Source: Bacillus massilioanorexius
Lineage (GTDB): Bacteria; Bacillota; Bacilli; Bacillales; DSM-1321
Assembly (NCBI RefSeq): GCF_902374955.1
Contig: NZ_CABKRX010000097.1
Span: 1 to 36,637, forward strand
Length of the DNA: 36,637 nt
Reading direction: 5' to 3'
Position numbers and translations under genes: made by a program
Notes under the pieces: model-generated
What the model was told of the DNA's origin: nothing
Databases searched by the model: none
Seen by the model: only the letters and a program-made list of their open reading frames with translations
Shown here: piece by piece, positions 1 through 7,946 of the stretch
Layout: every line of letters begins with the position of its first letter
Position numbering within the stretch: the stretch's first letter is position 1

Positions 1-26
1 AATGAAAAAACAGAACAGTAAATACG

Positions 27-59
27 AAAGAGGACATCTGATTAGATGTCCTCTTTTTG
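27..59 (+). terminator. Intrinsic terminator of a gene left of the window
   Basis: A 13-bp perfect stem (27-39 with 44-56) with a GATT loop is followed by a T-run on the plus strand. The T-run orientation fits a plus-strand gene ending before the window; on the minus strand the tail is not T-rich, so it is a weaker end for yjdF. Confidence 0.75.
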
Positions 60-68
60 AAACCAATC

Positions 69-407
69 TTATTTACCTTTATGTTTCAGCTTTGCTTTTT
101 TCTGTTCATATTCTTTCTTAAGAGCTTCTTGTGCTTTTGTTGAAATGGATGTTTGCTGTAATTCTTTTGATACGCTTCTTTGCAACCTTTTAGGATTTAT
201 TTTCTTCTGAATTTCAGATTGAATAGAAATTCCTTCTTGCTCTTGCTTTTGTAATAATGACAGCAAGCGATTATGGACAAAATCAAGAACTTCTTGATCT
301 TTTGGCTCATTGCCGAAAACATGGCGGTAGACCTTGTATTGTTGATCGGATATAGTTTCGATAAGTCCTATATAAAATTGACCATCAAAATAAATGGTAA
401 GTTTCAT
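69..407 (-). CDS. yjdF: YjdF family protein (DUF2992)
   Basis: A 112-residue protein beginning MKLTIYFDGQFYIGLIE, the characteristic start of the YjdF/DUF2992 family, and ending in a long basic, Lys/Gln-rich tail (from about residue 60) that is probably helical. The open frame extends 23 codons further upstream, but the ATG at 407 is preceded at a normal distance by GAGGAGGG, and the longer version would read through the riboswitch, so 407 is the start. The molecular function of the family is unknown. In B. subtilis the gene is controlled by the yjdF riboswitch, which binds azaaromatic compounds, and the matching leader is present here. This suggests a role in response to aromatic or toxic heterocycles (inference). 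Confidence 0.85.
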   Translation of the reverse strand: MKLTIYFDGQFYIGLIETISDQQYKVYRHVFGNEPKDQEVLDFVHNRLLSLLQKQEQEGISIQSEIQKKINPKRLQRSVSKELQQTSISTKAQEALKKEYEQKKAKLKHKGK

Positions 408-496
408 AATAGGTCCCTCCTCTATAAAAATTCGAATGACGGACATCCCGAGGAGGGGAAGGTTACTGACATTCATATATTTATGAATGCATTCGG
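408..496 (-). promoter_or_regulatory. yjdF-type riboswitch (translational)
   Basis: In the minus-strand RNA an outer stem CGAATG/CATTCG (495-490 with 438-433) encloses a perfect 8-bp hairpin (489-482 with 477-470). CCCTCCTC (457-450) is exactly complementary to GAGGAGGG (422-415), the Shine-Dalgarno of yjdF. Sequestration of the ribosome binding site is thus visible directly. Position upstream of yjdF fits the known azaaromatic-sensing yjdF motif; ligand identity is carried over from that family. Confidence 0.72.
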
Positions 497-569
497 ACTA
501 CCAATCGAATTGTGTTTTTACATTCTACATTTATTATATATCGTTTACACAAGAATTGCTCGCCTCACT

Positions 570-788
570 TCAATTCTCAGCTGTCATTATGGGCTTTTTT
601 TCTTCTTGGATATAAAAAGTCCATAGAAAAAAGCCTTCTTGTTGCTTGTAAAGTGAAATATCTAACCTTGTTCTGGTCATATTTTTAAGCTTCCTTATTT
701 TATCACCCATTGTATCATGACCATTTTCTACTTTTTTGAATGATATCGCTCTCTGATGTGAAATAGCATATGAAATGTAAAGTATCAC
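570..788 (-). CDS. Hypothetical 72-residue ORF, possibly a remnant
   Basis: Open frame starting at GTG 788, divergent from the regulator at 882. The C-terminal half (MGDKIRKLKNM, then ISLYKQQEGFFLWTFYIQ) looks like real protein rather than antisense noise. No ribosome binding site precedes the GTG or the inner ATG codons, and the GTG abuts the -35 box of the divergent promoter. It could be the 3' end of a lost gene. No family recognised. Confidence 0.28.
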   Translation of the reverse strand: MILYISYAISHQRAISFKKVENGHDTMGDKIRKLKNMTRTRLDISLYKQQEGFFLWTFYIQEEKKPIMTAEN

Positions 789-817
789 TTGACAATCTTC
801 AGACAGAAGCTTAAAAT
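789..817 (+). promoter_or_regulatory. Sigma-A promoter of the ArsR-ABC operon
   Basis: TTGACA (789-794), 17-bp spacer, TAAAAT (812-817). Transcription would begin near 824, about 20 bp before the palindrome at 845. Confidence 0.7.
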
Positions 818-844
818 ACTGAATAATTTTGCAAAATTATAAAA

Positions 845-868
845 TTGATTCGTTTATTAACGAATCAA
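845..868. promoter_or_regulatory. Palindromic operator, probably for the ArsR regulator
   Basis: TTGATTCGTT (845-854) and AACGAATCAA (859-868) form a perfect 10-bp inverted repeat around a 4-bp centre, just downstream of the predicted start of transcription and directly before the ribosome binding site of the regulator. Symmetry and location fit autorepression by a dimeric winged-helix protein; there is no T-run, so it is not a terminator. Confidence 0.6.
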
Positions 869-881
869 AAGGAAGAGATGT

Positions 882-1904
882 ATGGACCATACAAATAAAA
901 TGTTAAAAAAACGTACGCGTATTATTTATTCACCATTTCGCGAGATGATTGCTAGCTTACATGTGTTACAAAACCCAGCTCATCATCTTGACCGACAATT
1001 GTGGGCAGAGGAAGTCATGAATTCTTTGCCAGAGACTTTAGTGAATCAACTTATATATTTTGGAAGGGTAAGTAATGACTGGCTGAACTTTTTAGATCTT
1101 GATGATTATTTGCAATTTCAAGAAAAGTATATTGAAGAAGCGATTGAAAGATTGGCACTAATGGAAGATGCTGCTTTCATTTCATTTTTACTAGGTGAGA
1201 GGAAAGACACAGTACCGTCAGAGCGTTCTAGGGAAGAACAGGAAGTTTTTATTCAAACAACTTCAGTAAAAAAGCAATTATGTGAGTGTCTGTACGATTA
1301 TGTAGAAATGATTTTTGCACGAGAGTTATTTCGAATAGAGCCTTGGTTAAAGAAAGCAGTTTCTGAGCTAGAAGAAGAATTTCAGAAGCATCCAATGAAG
1401 GCCTTAGATTCTATTCACCCAAGATTTAAAGTAGAGAACGATTGTGTGAAATTCTATAAAGCAGAAACATGGATGTACAAATATGAGGAATTTACTACAC
1501 TTACAATTTATCCATCAACCTTTGTTGCTCCACATTTACTTGTAGGATTGGAATTACCGCATTTAATTGTGTATTTACATGTATCATTTCCAAACGAACG
1601 AATTTCTGATGAGGAAGTTCCAATGGATTTAATGAAGGTATTAAAGGCTTTGGCTGACGAGAAAAGAATAATTATTCTTCGAAAGCTTTTATATCACCCA
1701 TATTGTACACAGCAATTAACAGAGGTGACAGATTTAGCGAAGGCTACTATATCAGCACACTTAAAAGTATTGGAAAAATCTGGATTAATCACTTCACAAA
1801 GAAGGGGACACTTTGTCTTTTATCAGGCAAATTCTTATGCGTTGAATCAGCTTCGAGTAGATTTAGACCAATTCTTTGACGAACCAGCATTAAAAAATAA
1901 ATAA
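882..1904 (+). CDS. ArsR/SmtB-family regulator with a long N-terminal domain
   Basis: A 340-residue protein whose last ~95 residues form an ArsR-type winged helix: MKVLKALADEKRIIILRKL, the recognition-helix segment LAKATISAHLKVLEKSGLI, and the wing SQRRGHFVFYQ. The first ~240 residues, much longer than the ~100-residue metal sensors, are an unassigned domain of the kind seen in large ArsR-type regulators of ABC exporters; no cysteine metal-site motif is visible in the HTH. Start ATG 882 follows AGGAAGAG. It lies behind a palindrome (845-868) and in front of two permease genes and an ATPase on the same strand, so it most likely represses that exporter and itself (inference). The ligand is unknown. 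Confidence 0.85.
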   Translation: MDHTNKMLKKRTRIIYSPFREMIASLHVLQNPAHHLDRQLWAEEVMNSLPETLVNQLIYFGRVSNDWLNFLDLDDYLQFQEKYIEEAIERLALMEDAAFISFLLGERKDTVPSERSREEQEVFIQTTSVKKQLCECLYDYVEMIFARELFRIEPWLKKAVSELEEEFQKHPMKALDSIHPRFKVENDCVKFYKAETWMYKYEEFTTLTIYPSTFVAPHLLVGLELPHLIVYLHVSFPNERISDEEVPMDLMKVLKALADEKRIIILRKLLYHPYCTQQLTEVTDLAKATISAHLKVLEKSGLITSQRRGHFVFYQANSYALNQLRVDLDQFFDEPALKNK

Positions 1905-1997
1905 TAACTAATTTATCAGTGGGATTTTCATTGAGAAAAGTACTAGATTCTTTGTAGGTACAAGTTATTGTTATCGAAGAAAAGGGGGAATAATCTT

Positions 1998-2807
1998 TTG
2001 AGACAAGCCTTTTTAGCAACTTTTCAGCGTGATTTTATCGTGCTGAGACGTGCGTATCCATGGTCATTTTTTATTGGACATATATTGAGTGGTGTCTATA
2101 TTATTATTTTTGCTTTTCTTACCTATCATTTTGTTTTCAAGAAAAGCTTGGATTCTAAATTTTCAATATCAGCAGGTACAGAAGACTATCTTTCATACGT
2201 TGTTTTGGGAGGAATGCTTTTTTCTTTTTCGGTTTCCTTATTGATGATTGTTTCAAGAGCTATCATTACTGAATTAAGAGAAGGCACTTTAGAGTCTTTG
2301 CTTTTGACACCATCCTCTCGTAATGGATATTTTTTAGGAACTCTTTCGCAAGGAATGATCCGGGTTCTATTAGAATTTTCTGCTATAGCTGTAGTGGGCT
2401 TTTTGTTTGGTCTTCATATAAAGCAAGTAAATTATAGTTCATTCTGTATTTCTTTATTTGTTTTAATTATTTCAACTTATGCACAGGCTCTTGTGTTAGG
2501 CACGTTGATGCTATATTTCAGAGATACATATCTCACACAAAATACATTATTTGCGGTTATGGGGCTTGTTTGCAGTGTCACATTTCCAGCAGAATATTTG
2601 CCGCATTGGGCGATGTTGATTAGTCATATTATGCCGTTAACTTATGGCGTAGATGCCATTCGTATGTCTTGGATTGATGGAGCTAATTTGGCTGATATTA
2701 CTATCCAACTTCGAAGTATGATGCTATTAGCAATCATATATTTTCCTATTGGTTCATTTTTTATCAAAAGAATGGAAAAGGTTGTTTTAGAAAAACATTT
2801 TGGCTAG
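1998..2807 (+). CDS. ABC-2 type transporter permease
   Basis: About 269 residues with roughly six hydrophobic helices and a soluble N-terminal stretch, typical of ABC-2 exporters. The segment ITELREGTLESLLLTPSSR is the conserved cytoplasmic loop of this family (ELREGTLE). The open frame reaches back to 1968, but AAAGGGGG (1981-1988) lies at the right distance before TTG 1998, so TTG 1998 is chosen. It partners with the ATPase at 2820 and the second permease at 3800; together they would form a heteromeric exporter. The substrate cannot be told from sequence. Confidence 0.85.
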   Translation: MRQAFLATFQRDFIVLRRAYPWSFFIGHILSGVYIIIFAFLTYHFVFKKSLDSKFSISAGTEDYLSYVVLGGMLFSFSVSLLMIVSRAIITELREGTLESLLLTPSSRNGYFLGTLSQGMIRVLLEFSAIAVVGFLFGLHIKQVNYSSFCISLFVLIISTYAQALVLGTLMLYFRDTYLTQNTLFAVMGLVCSVTFPAEYLPHWAMLISHIMPLTYGVDAIRMSWIDGANLADITIQLRSMMLLAIIYFPIGSFFIKRMEKVVLEKHFG

Positions 2808-2819
2808 GAGGGGACTAGT

Positions 2820-3803
2820 TTGATTCAAGCAACTGGAATAAAAAAAACGTATATATTAAAAAAGAAAGTTGGCTTTATGAAACGAGAAAAACAAGTTCTA
2901 GAAGCAGTGGCGGGCCTTGATTTAACAATTGAGAAAGGTGAAATTGTTGGTTTATTAGGTCTAAATGGAGCTGGAAAAACGACTACAATTAAAATGCTTT
3001 CTACACTGTTAAGTCCTACTTCCGGTACGATCACTGTTGACGGACATGATATTGAAAAGGATGCTATTCAAATAAAAAGTAGAGTTAACATGATAGCAGG
3101 TGGAGAAAGAATGCTTTATTGGCGTTTAACTGCTCGTGAAAATCTACGTTATTTTGGGAAACTCTATGGATTGTCGGGTGTAGAATTAGAAACTAGGATT
3201 ACCAAGCTTCTTGAACAAGTTGGTTTAACGGCTGCTGCTAATACTCCTGTGGAGCGATATTCAAAAGGGATGAAGCAGCGTCTGCAAATTGCGAGAGGAA
3301 TGATTAATAATCCGACTTATTTATTTTTGGATGAGCCAACTCTTGGGCTTGATGTTCCTGTAGCAAAGCAATTAAGAGAATTGGTTAAACAATTAGTGAA
3401 AACAGAGAAAAAAGGAGTGCTATTAACAAGTCATTATTTAGAAGAAGTTGAAGAATTATGTGACCGAGTATATATAATTGATAAAGGAAAATTAGTCCTA
3501 CATGATACACCGACCAATATAGTAACGAATATAGTGAAGGAACATTTTTTAGATGTCGATGTCGAAACATTTCCAAAAGAGAAACTGATCCGATTAACTA
3601 ATGTTTTTTTACAGCTAGGTGCTCTTGTTACATGCTTGGAAAATGATAATGGATATACATTGAATATACGAGCACCCTTCGATCCAACAACAAAAATTTT
3701 ATCATTTTGTATGAATGAAAATGTTCATATCTTTCGGCTTGAACTAAAACGTCCTAAACTAGAGGATGCTATTTTAGCTTTGGCAAAGGAGAAATCAGCA
3801 TGA
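2820..3803 (+). CDS. ABC transporter ATP-binding protein (ABC-2 exporter type)
   Basis: A 327-residue ATPase with Walker A GLNGAGKTT (47-55), signature YSKGMKQRL (147-155), Walker B YLFLDEP followed by TLGLD, and the H-switch TSHYLEEVEELCDR. The Q-loop region reads MIAGGERMLYW, without the usual glutamine, seen in some exporters of this class. A C-terminal extension of ~90 residues, as in drug and polysaccharide exporters, follows the ATPase core. TTG start 2820 is preceded by GGAGGGG. It overlaps the next gene by ATGA, indicating translational coupling. It drives the two permeases beside it. Confidence 0.9.
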   Translation: MIQATGIKKTYILKKKVGFMKREKQVLEAVAGLDLTIEKGEIVGLLGLNGAGKTTTIKMLSTLLSPTSGTITVDGHDIEKDAIQIKSRVNMIAGGERMLYWRLTARENLRYFGKLYGLSGVELETRITKLLEQVGLTAAANTPVERYSKGMKQRLQIARGMINNPTYLFLDEPTLGLDVPVAKQLRELVKQLVKTEKKGVLLTSHYLEEVEELCDRVYIIDKGKLVLHDTPTNIVTNIVKEHFLDVDVETFPKEKLIRLTNVFLQLGALVTCLENDNGYTLNIRAPFDPTTKILSFCMNENVHIFRLELKRPKLEDAILALAKEKSA

Positions 3804-4612
3804 ATTTATGGAGGGTGTTTATTGCAGAAATGGCAAAAAGTCATCAGCATCATTTTCATAATAAAATGATATATTTTTCTATGCTCATATGGCCAGCCAT
3901 TCTATTTCTTACAGCTTATTATTCTTTTAAACCATTCGATTTATCAAGCACAAGTCCGATTAGTAAGTATGTTAATGTTGATCAAATAGTATTGTTTCTG
4001 TTAATGGGATATCTGGCATATACGTTTTTTTGGAGTTTAGTTCAATCAGCATGGCAAATGGCTTATGAACGACAAGCTGGTACATTGGAGATGATTTTTC
4101 TTACTCCTGTTCATAAATTTACGATGATGTTATCTCGAGCTGCAGGTAATTTACTAGAAGCGGTTTGGTTGTTCTCGGTCTTTACACTTTTGGTTATTAT
4201 ACTCTCTGGTCAGGCAGGATTATTGCATTGGCAATATGTACCGATTGCCATTTTTGTATTATCTTTTTCTGCAGTAGTTTGGGGTTGCTTTTTAAATATT
4301 GTCTTCTTATTTTCAAGAGATGCATCGATTTTATTTACCATTTTAGAAGAACCAATGCAATTCTTTGCTGGTGTGCGATTACCCATTTTAGCACTACCAT
4401 TATGGGGGAAAGCTTTAGCTATGATTTTTCCATTAACATATGTTTTAAATATTATTCGTGGACTCGTTCTTGATGGTAAATCTATATTTCAATTAATCAA
4501 TCAATTTGTTTTGTTAGCTGCTATATTAGCGAGTTTACTTTTGGTTTCTTATGTATTGTTAAAGAAAGCAGAGCAACATGCGAAAAAAACAGGGAATATG
4601 GTATTGTTTTGA
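3800..4612 (+). CDS. ABC-2 type transporter permease (second subunit)
   Basis: A 270-residue membrane protein of the same fold as the product at 1998 but divergent in sequence, with about six hydrophobic helices and the family loop YERQAGTLEMIFLTPVHKF. The ATG overlaps the TGA of the ATPase gene by four bases. With two dissimilar permeases and one ATPase, the exporter is probably a heterodimer in the membrane plus an ATPase dimer. It is the last gene of the operon; no convincing terminator follows before the T-box promoter at 4715. Confidence 0.85.
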   Translation: MNLWRVFIAEMAKSHQHHFHNKMIYFSMLIWPAILFLTAYYSFKPFDLSSTSPISKYVNVDQIVLFLLMGYLAYTFFWSLVQSAWQMAYERQAGTLEMIFLTPVHKFTMMLSRAAGNLLEAVWLFSVFTLLVIILSGQAGLLHWQYVPIAIFVLSFSAVVWGCFLNIVFLFSRDASILFTILEEPMQFFAGVRLPILALPLWGKALAMIFPLTYVLNIIRGLVLDGKSIFQLINQFVLLAAILASLLLVSYVLLKKAEQHAKKTGNMVLF

Positions 4613-4714
4613 TTGGATAATACGAAGAAAATCCTATTCGATTTCTTGGAATCACGATTGAGGCTTTTATTAACCATTGTATGTAAAATGAAAAAACGAT
4701 TTTTCAAAATATTC

Positions 4715-4743
4715 TTGACCTTATGTGTGAAAAGAGTTAGAAT
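4715..4743 (+). promoter_or_regulatory. Sigma-A promoter of the T-box leader
   Basis: TTGACC (4715-4720), 17-bp spacer, TAGAAT (4738-4743); transcription would start about 45 bp before stem I of the T-box. Confidence 0.65.
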
Positions 4744-4791
4744 TTCTATTAATTAAATAACAAATAGGCAAAGATTGGAAATAGTAAGAGG

Positions 4792-5031
4792 TATGATAAG
4801 CTTTTCAGAGAGCCGATGGTTGGTGGGAATCGGTAGTTATTACCCTTTGAACTCGTCCGAGAGCTACTCCCTGAAGGAATAGTAAGGGATGTCGGTATTC
4901 TACCGTTATATGGATAGGTGGTGTTAGCCACTGAAAATGAGTGGGTTAATATGTATTTTATTAATCAATTAGAGTGGTACCGCGAGCACAGTCTCGTCTC
5001 TATAGTTTCTATAGAGACGAGGCTTTTTTTC
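4792..5031 (+). promoter_or_regulatory. T-box riboswitch, leucine specifier (CUC)
   Basis: Stem I carries the usual AGAGAG and GGTTGGTGGGAATC elements, then GAACTCGTCCGAGAGC, in which CTC (4852-4854) sits in the specifier position. The conserved T-box AGAGTGGTACCGCG (4971-4984) is followed by a strong terminator. Uncharged tRNA-Leu would stabilise the antiterminator and switch on the leuA-type gene at 5205. CUC agrees with the product of the gene, which supports the reading of the specifier loop. Confidence 0.9.
4991..5030 (+). terminator. T-box regulated terminator
   Basis: A 15-bp stem (4991-5005 with 5009-5023) with a TTT loop is followed by seven T residues. It directly follows the T-box sequence, as expected for the terminator form of the switch. 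Confidence 0.9.
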
Positions 5032-5204
5032 GTGAACTGAAAAGTAAAACTTGTTGAGATAAAACATGGTTAGATCCACTGTTCATGTTCTTATTCATAA
5101 TAGTCTTGTCTAGCGCTTATTTTGAAATCGGTGGTTGTTAAGCTGTCGTACACTTTGTACAGTAGCTTTTCCAATATATAAATTGAAAAGGAGTGTTATC
5201 TGAT

Positions 5205-6575
5205 ATGTCAAGAAAAATATGGGTGTTTGATACGACTTTACGTGATGGTGAACAGGTTCCGGGTGCGAAACTGAACCTGTATGAAAAATTAGAAGTAGCG
5301 CATCAATTAAAAAAGCTTCAAGTAGATATGATTGAAGCGGGCTTTCCTGCTTCATCAGCTGGAGATTTTCAAGCAGTTAAAGAAATCGCTATGAAAGTTG
5401 GAAATACAGGTGATATTATGATTACAGCATTGGCACGTGCCGTTAAGGAAGATATTGATGCAGTATATAATAGTATAAAATATGCCGAGAATCCGTTCGT
5501 ACACATTGTGCTTGGCACATCAGATATACATGTTGAAAAGAAATTTGGTAAATCGAAAAATCAAATTATGGATATAGGCGTAGAAGCTGTTAAGTATGCA
5601 AAATCAATGCTACCAGAAGTTCAATACTCGACTGAAGATGCGTCTCGATCAGACTTCGAATACTTATGGTCAACGATTGAAGCTGTTGTTAAGGCAGGTG
5701 CAACGATAATTAACGTTCCTGATACAGTTGGGTTTGCTGTTCCAGAAGAGTTTGGGGAGTTAGTTTATAAGTTGAATGATCGGTTGAAAAATCTTAATGA
5801 CAAAGTGCTACTTAGTGTTCATTGCCATAACGATCTTGGGTTGGCAACTGCAAATACGTTAGCGGCTATTAAAAATGGTGCAGATAAGGTAGAGTGTACA
5901 ATTAATGGAATAGGAGAGCGTGCTGGAAATGCATCATTAGAAGAAGTAGTGATGGCCATGCATATTCGATCTTCGTTCTATCATGCTTATACAAATATAA
6001 AGAATAAGGAAATCATGAATACATCTAAGCTTGTCAGTGGATTAATGGGTCTTGAGGTTCAGGTAAATAAAGCAATAACGGGTGAGAATGCCTTTGCTCA
6101 TTCGTCTGGTATTCATCAAGATGGATTATTGAAATCAAGAGATGCTTATGAAATAATTAGTCCGACAGAGGTTGGATTAGATGAAAAAAATGAAAACATG
6201 ACACATTATAGTGACCAATTTTATGAATTAATGGATCTACAAGTCATTAGTAACACAACTTTCCCTTCGGCAAGTGTAAAGATTAAAAAAGGTGATCAAA
6301 TATATAATAGTAGTAATACTGGTTCAGGACCAATTGATGCATTATATTCTGCTATTAAGGATGTTATTGACCTTGATGTTACATTGTTAGAATATAAAAT
6401 TAGTAGTGTTTCTCGAGGAAAAGAAGCCTTAGGTAAAGTGAGGCTCCAGGTAGAATTCAAAGGCGAAACATATATGGCGAAAGCAACTGATACCGATGTG
6501 ATTAAAGCAAGTGCTTTAGCATATATTAACGCTATGAATAGTATCATTGTAGAGAATTTAATTCCAGTTAATTAA
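5205..6575 (+). CDS. leuA: 2-Isopropylmalate synthase-like enzyme, internally shortened
   Basis: A 456-residue DRE-TIM metallolyase that would condense acetyl-CoA with 2-oxoisovalerate in leucine synthesis. Visible: DTTLRDGEQ (9-17), metal-binding HCHND (206-210), GERAGNAS (237-244), HSSGIHQDG (299-307), then a C-terminal LeuA regulatory domain (about 340-450) with STGxG-like NTGSGPIDA. Family members are usually 500-520 residues. Here, after SPTEVGL, the ~50-residue linker segment holding the LGKHSGRHA motif is absent and the chain passes straight to the regulatory domain. ATG 5205 is chosen over GTG 5193 because GTG would overlap the AAAAGGAG site. A leucine T-box precedes it; no other leu or ilv genes are present, and a terminator follows, so it is monocistronic. 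Activity is uncertain given the gap. Confidence 0.85.
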   Translation: MSRKIWVFDTTLRDGEQVPGAKLNLYEKLEVAHQLKKLQVDMIEAGFPASSAGDFQAVKEIAMKVGNTGDIMITALARAVKEDIDAVYNSIKYAENPFVHIVLGTSDIHVEKKFGKSKNQIMDIGVEAVKYAKSMLPEVQYSTEDASRSDFEYLWSTIEAVVKAGATIINVPDTVGFAVPEEFGELVYKLNDRLKNLNDKVLLSVHCHNDLGLATANTLAAIKNGADKVECTINGIGERAGNASLEEVVMAMHIRSSFYHAYTNIKNKEIMNTSKLVSGLMGLEVQVNKAITGENAFAHSSGIHQDGLLKSRDAYEIISPTEVGLDEKNENMTHYSDQFYELMDLQVISNTTFPSASVKIKKGDQIYNSSNTGSGPIDALYSAIKDVIDLDVTLLEYKISSVSRGKEALGKVRLQVEFKGETYMAKATDTDVIKASALAYINAMNSIIVENLIPVN

Positions 6576-6602
6576 ATCCAAGTGAATATCCTAGTATATG
6601 CA

Positions 6603-6645
6603 TGAATCCTAAACTCTATTAATAGTTAAGGATTCATTTTGTTTT
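6603..6645 (+). terminator. Intrinsic terminator after leuA
   Basis: TGAATCCT (6603-6610) pairs with AGGATTCA (6629-6636), extended by a further 4 bp inside, followed by TTTTGTTTTT. Confidence 0.8.
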
Positions 6646-6769
6646 TGATAATAGTAAATATTATTAGTCTTTCAGATTCATTATTATAGGAATAATCAGC
6701 ATATTCGTGTAGAATTTTAAATAGTAGGTAAAGCGTACTTGTTTAAATTATAAGTAAAGGAGAATGAAC

Positions 6770-7699
6770 ATGCACACGAATAGAGACAGCAAATTCTCTG
6801 AAAGTACACAAGTATTAAATCAACAAGATGTTTTGGCGTCGATTGAAAAATCCTTGGCAATGATTGAATTTGATCCTCATGGAAAAGTTCTGTGGGCAAA
6901 TGAAAATTTTGCAAAAACAATAGGCTATGAAGTATCTGAAATGCCAAATCTTTTACATAAACAATTTTGTACTGATGAGTTTGTTAATAGTAGACATTAT
7001 GAAGATTTTTGGAGGAATTTAAGAAGTGGTAGAAGTTTTCAAGAAAAAATTCAACGTGTAACAAAGTCTGGAAACTTGATTTGGTTAGAAGCTACTTATT
7101 CTCCTGTTAAAGATGAGAAAGGAAATGTAATAGCGGTTATTAAAATAGCCACGGATATTACGAAAAGAGAGAATAGTACGGTAGAGGTTGCTACTAGTCT
7201 ACATAAGATGGCTCTAGATTTACGTAATAGAGCAGAAGAAGGAATTGAAAGAAATGAAGAGATAGCCTCTTCAACTCAAAAGCTCGTGGCTGAATCAAAA
7301 GAAAATATGGAAATACTAGAGTCTTTAAAGAAACAGGCGGATTCCATAGGTGATATAACTAAAACGATACGTGAAATTGCGGCACGTACGAATTTATTAG
7401 CTATTAATGCAGCAATTGAAGCAGCCCACGCAGGTGAACATGGGAGAGGATTCAATGTTGTTGCAGGTGAGGTTCGAAAGCTGGCAACTCGTGTTCAAGA
7501 GTCTATCCAAGAAGTAAACTCACATATTGAAGGTATTACGGGTGAAATCAAAAAAATTGGTGATGTGACGAATAGATCTCAAATAGGTATAACAAATAGC
7601 CAGAAACTCATTGAACAGGCTATGGGAGAATTTAATGAAATTGGAACGGCAGCACGTCAATTAGATTTACAAGCCAGAGAGTTTAAGGATATTTTATAG
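6770..7699 (+). CDS. Soluble PAS-domain methyl-accepting chemotaxis-type transducer
   Basis: A 309-residue protein without membrane segments. A PAS domain with PAC motif spans about 22-133 (FDPHGKVLWANENFAKTIGY; IKIATDITKRE). It is followed by an MCP signalling domain (150-309) with the hairpin tip IREIAARTNLLAINAAIEAA and AGEHGRGFNVVAGEVRKLA, which contacts CheA/CheW. It is shorter than membrane chemoreceptors and resembles cytosolic receptors such as B. subtilis YfmS in size. The signal is probably internal (redox or a small ligand in the PAS pocket), but no cofactor ligand can be named. ATG 6764 is only one base from GGAG; ATG 6770 is 7 bases away and is preferred. It appears to stand alone, with terminators on both sides. 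Confidence 0.85.
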   Translation: MHTNRDSKFSESTQVLNQQDVLASIEKSLAMIEFDPHGKVLWANENFAKTIGYEVSEMPNLLHKQFCTDEFVNSRHYEDFWRNLRSGRSFQEKIQRVTKSGNLIWLEATYSPVKDEKGNVIAVIKIATDITKRENSTVEVATSLHKMALDLRNRAEEGIERNEEIASSTQKLVAESKENMEILESLKKQADSIGDITKTIREIAARTNLLAINAAIEAAHAGEHGRGFNVVAGEVRKLATRVQESIQEVNSHIEGITGEIKKIGDVTNRSQIGITNSQKLIEQAMGEFNEIGTAARQLDLQAREFKDIL

Positions 7700-7780
7700 G
7701 AATATCTTTTTTATAGGAATGTCTTGTTACATGATGAGCATTTCTATAGTTTTTTCATAAAAAATGAATGCGAAGACACA

Positions 7781-7807
7781 AAAAAGGGCCATTAAAGGTC
7801 CTTTTTT
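7781..7807 (+). terminator. Intrinsic terminator after the PAS transducer
   Basis: AAAAAGGGCC (7781-7790) pairs with GGTCCTTTTT (7797-7806) around a 6-base loop and ends in a T-run. Confidence 0.8.
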
Positions 7808-7946
7808 AGTTGCATTGCTTTCGTGTGAACCAAATTTAATACACCTTACTCCAAATTATATAAAAAGGAATAATTAGAGGATTTTATATAATTTGTGAAG
7901 AAATGTAAAGTAACAATGTAATTCCTATCATGAAAGGAGTTTTGTT

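Noticed and set aside
273..626. 117-codon plus-strand ORF
   Set aside because: It is antisense to yjdF and its riboswitch and has no ribosome binding site.
4613..4700. Terminator after the ABC exporter operon
   Set aside because: AAGAAA...TTTCTT pairing is short and lacks a T-run.
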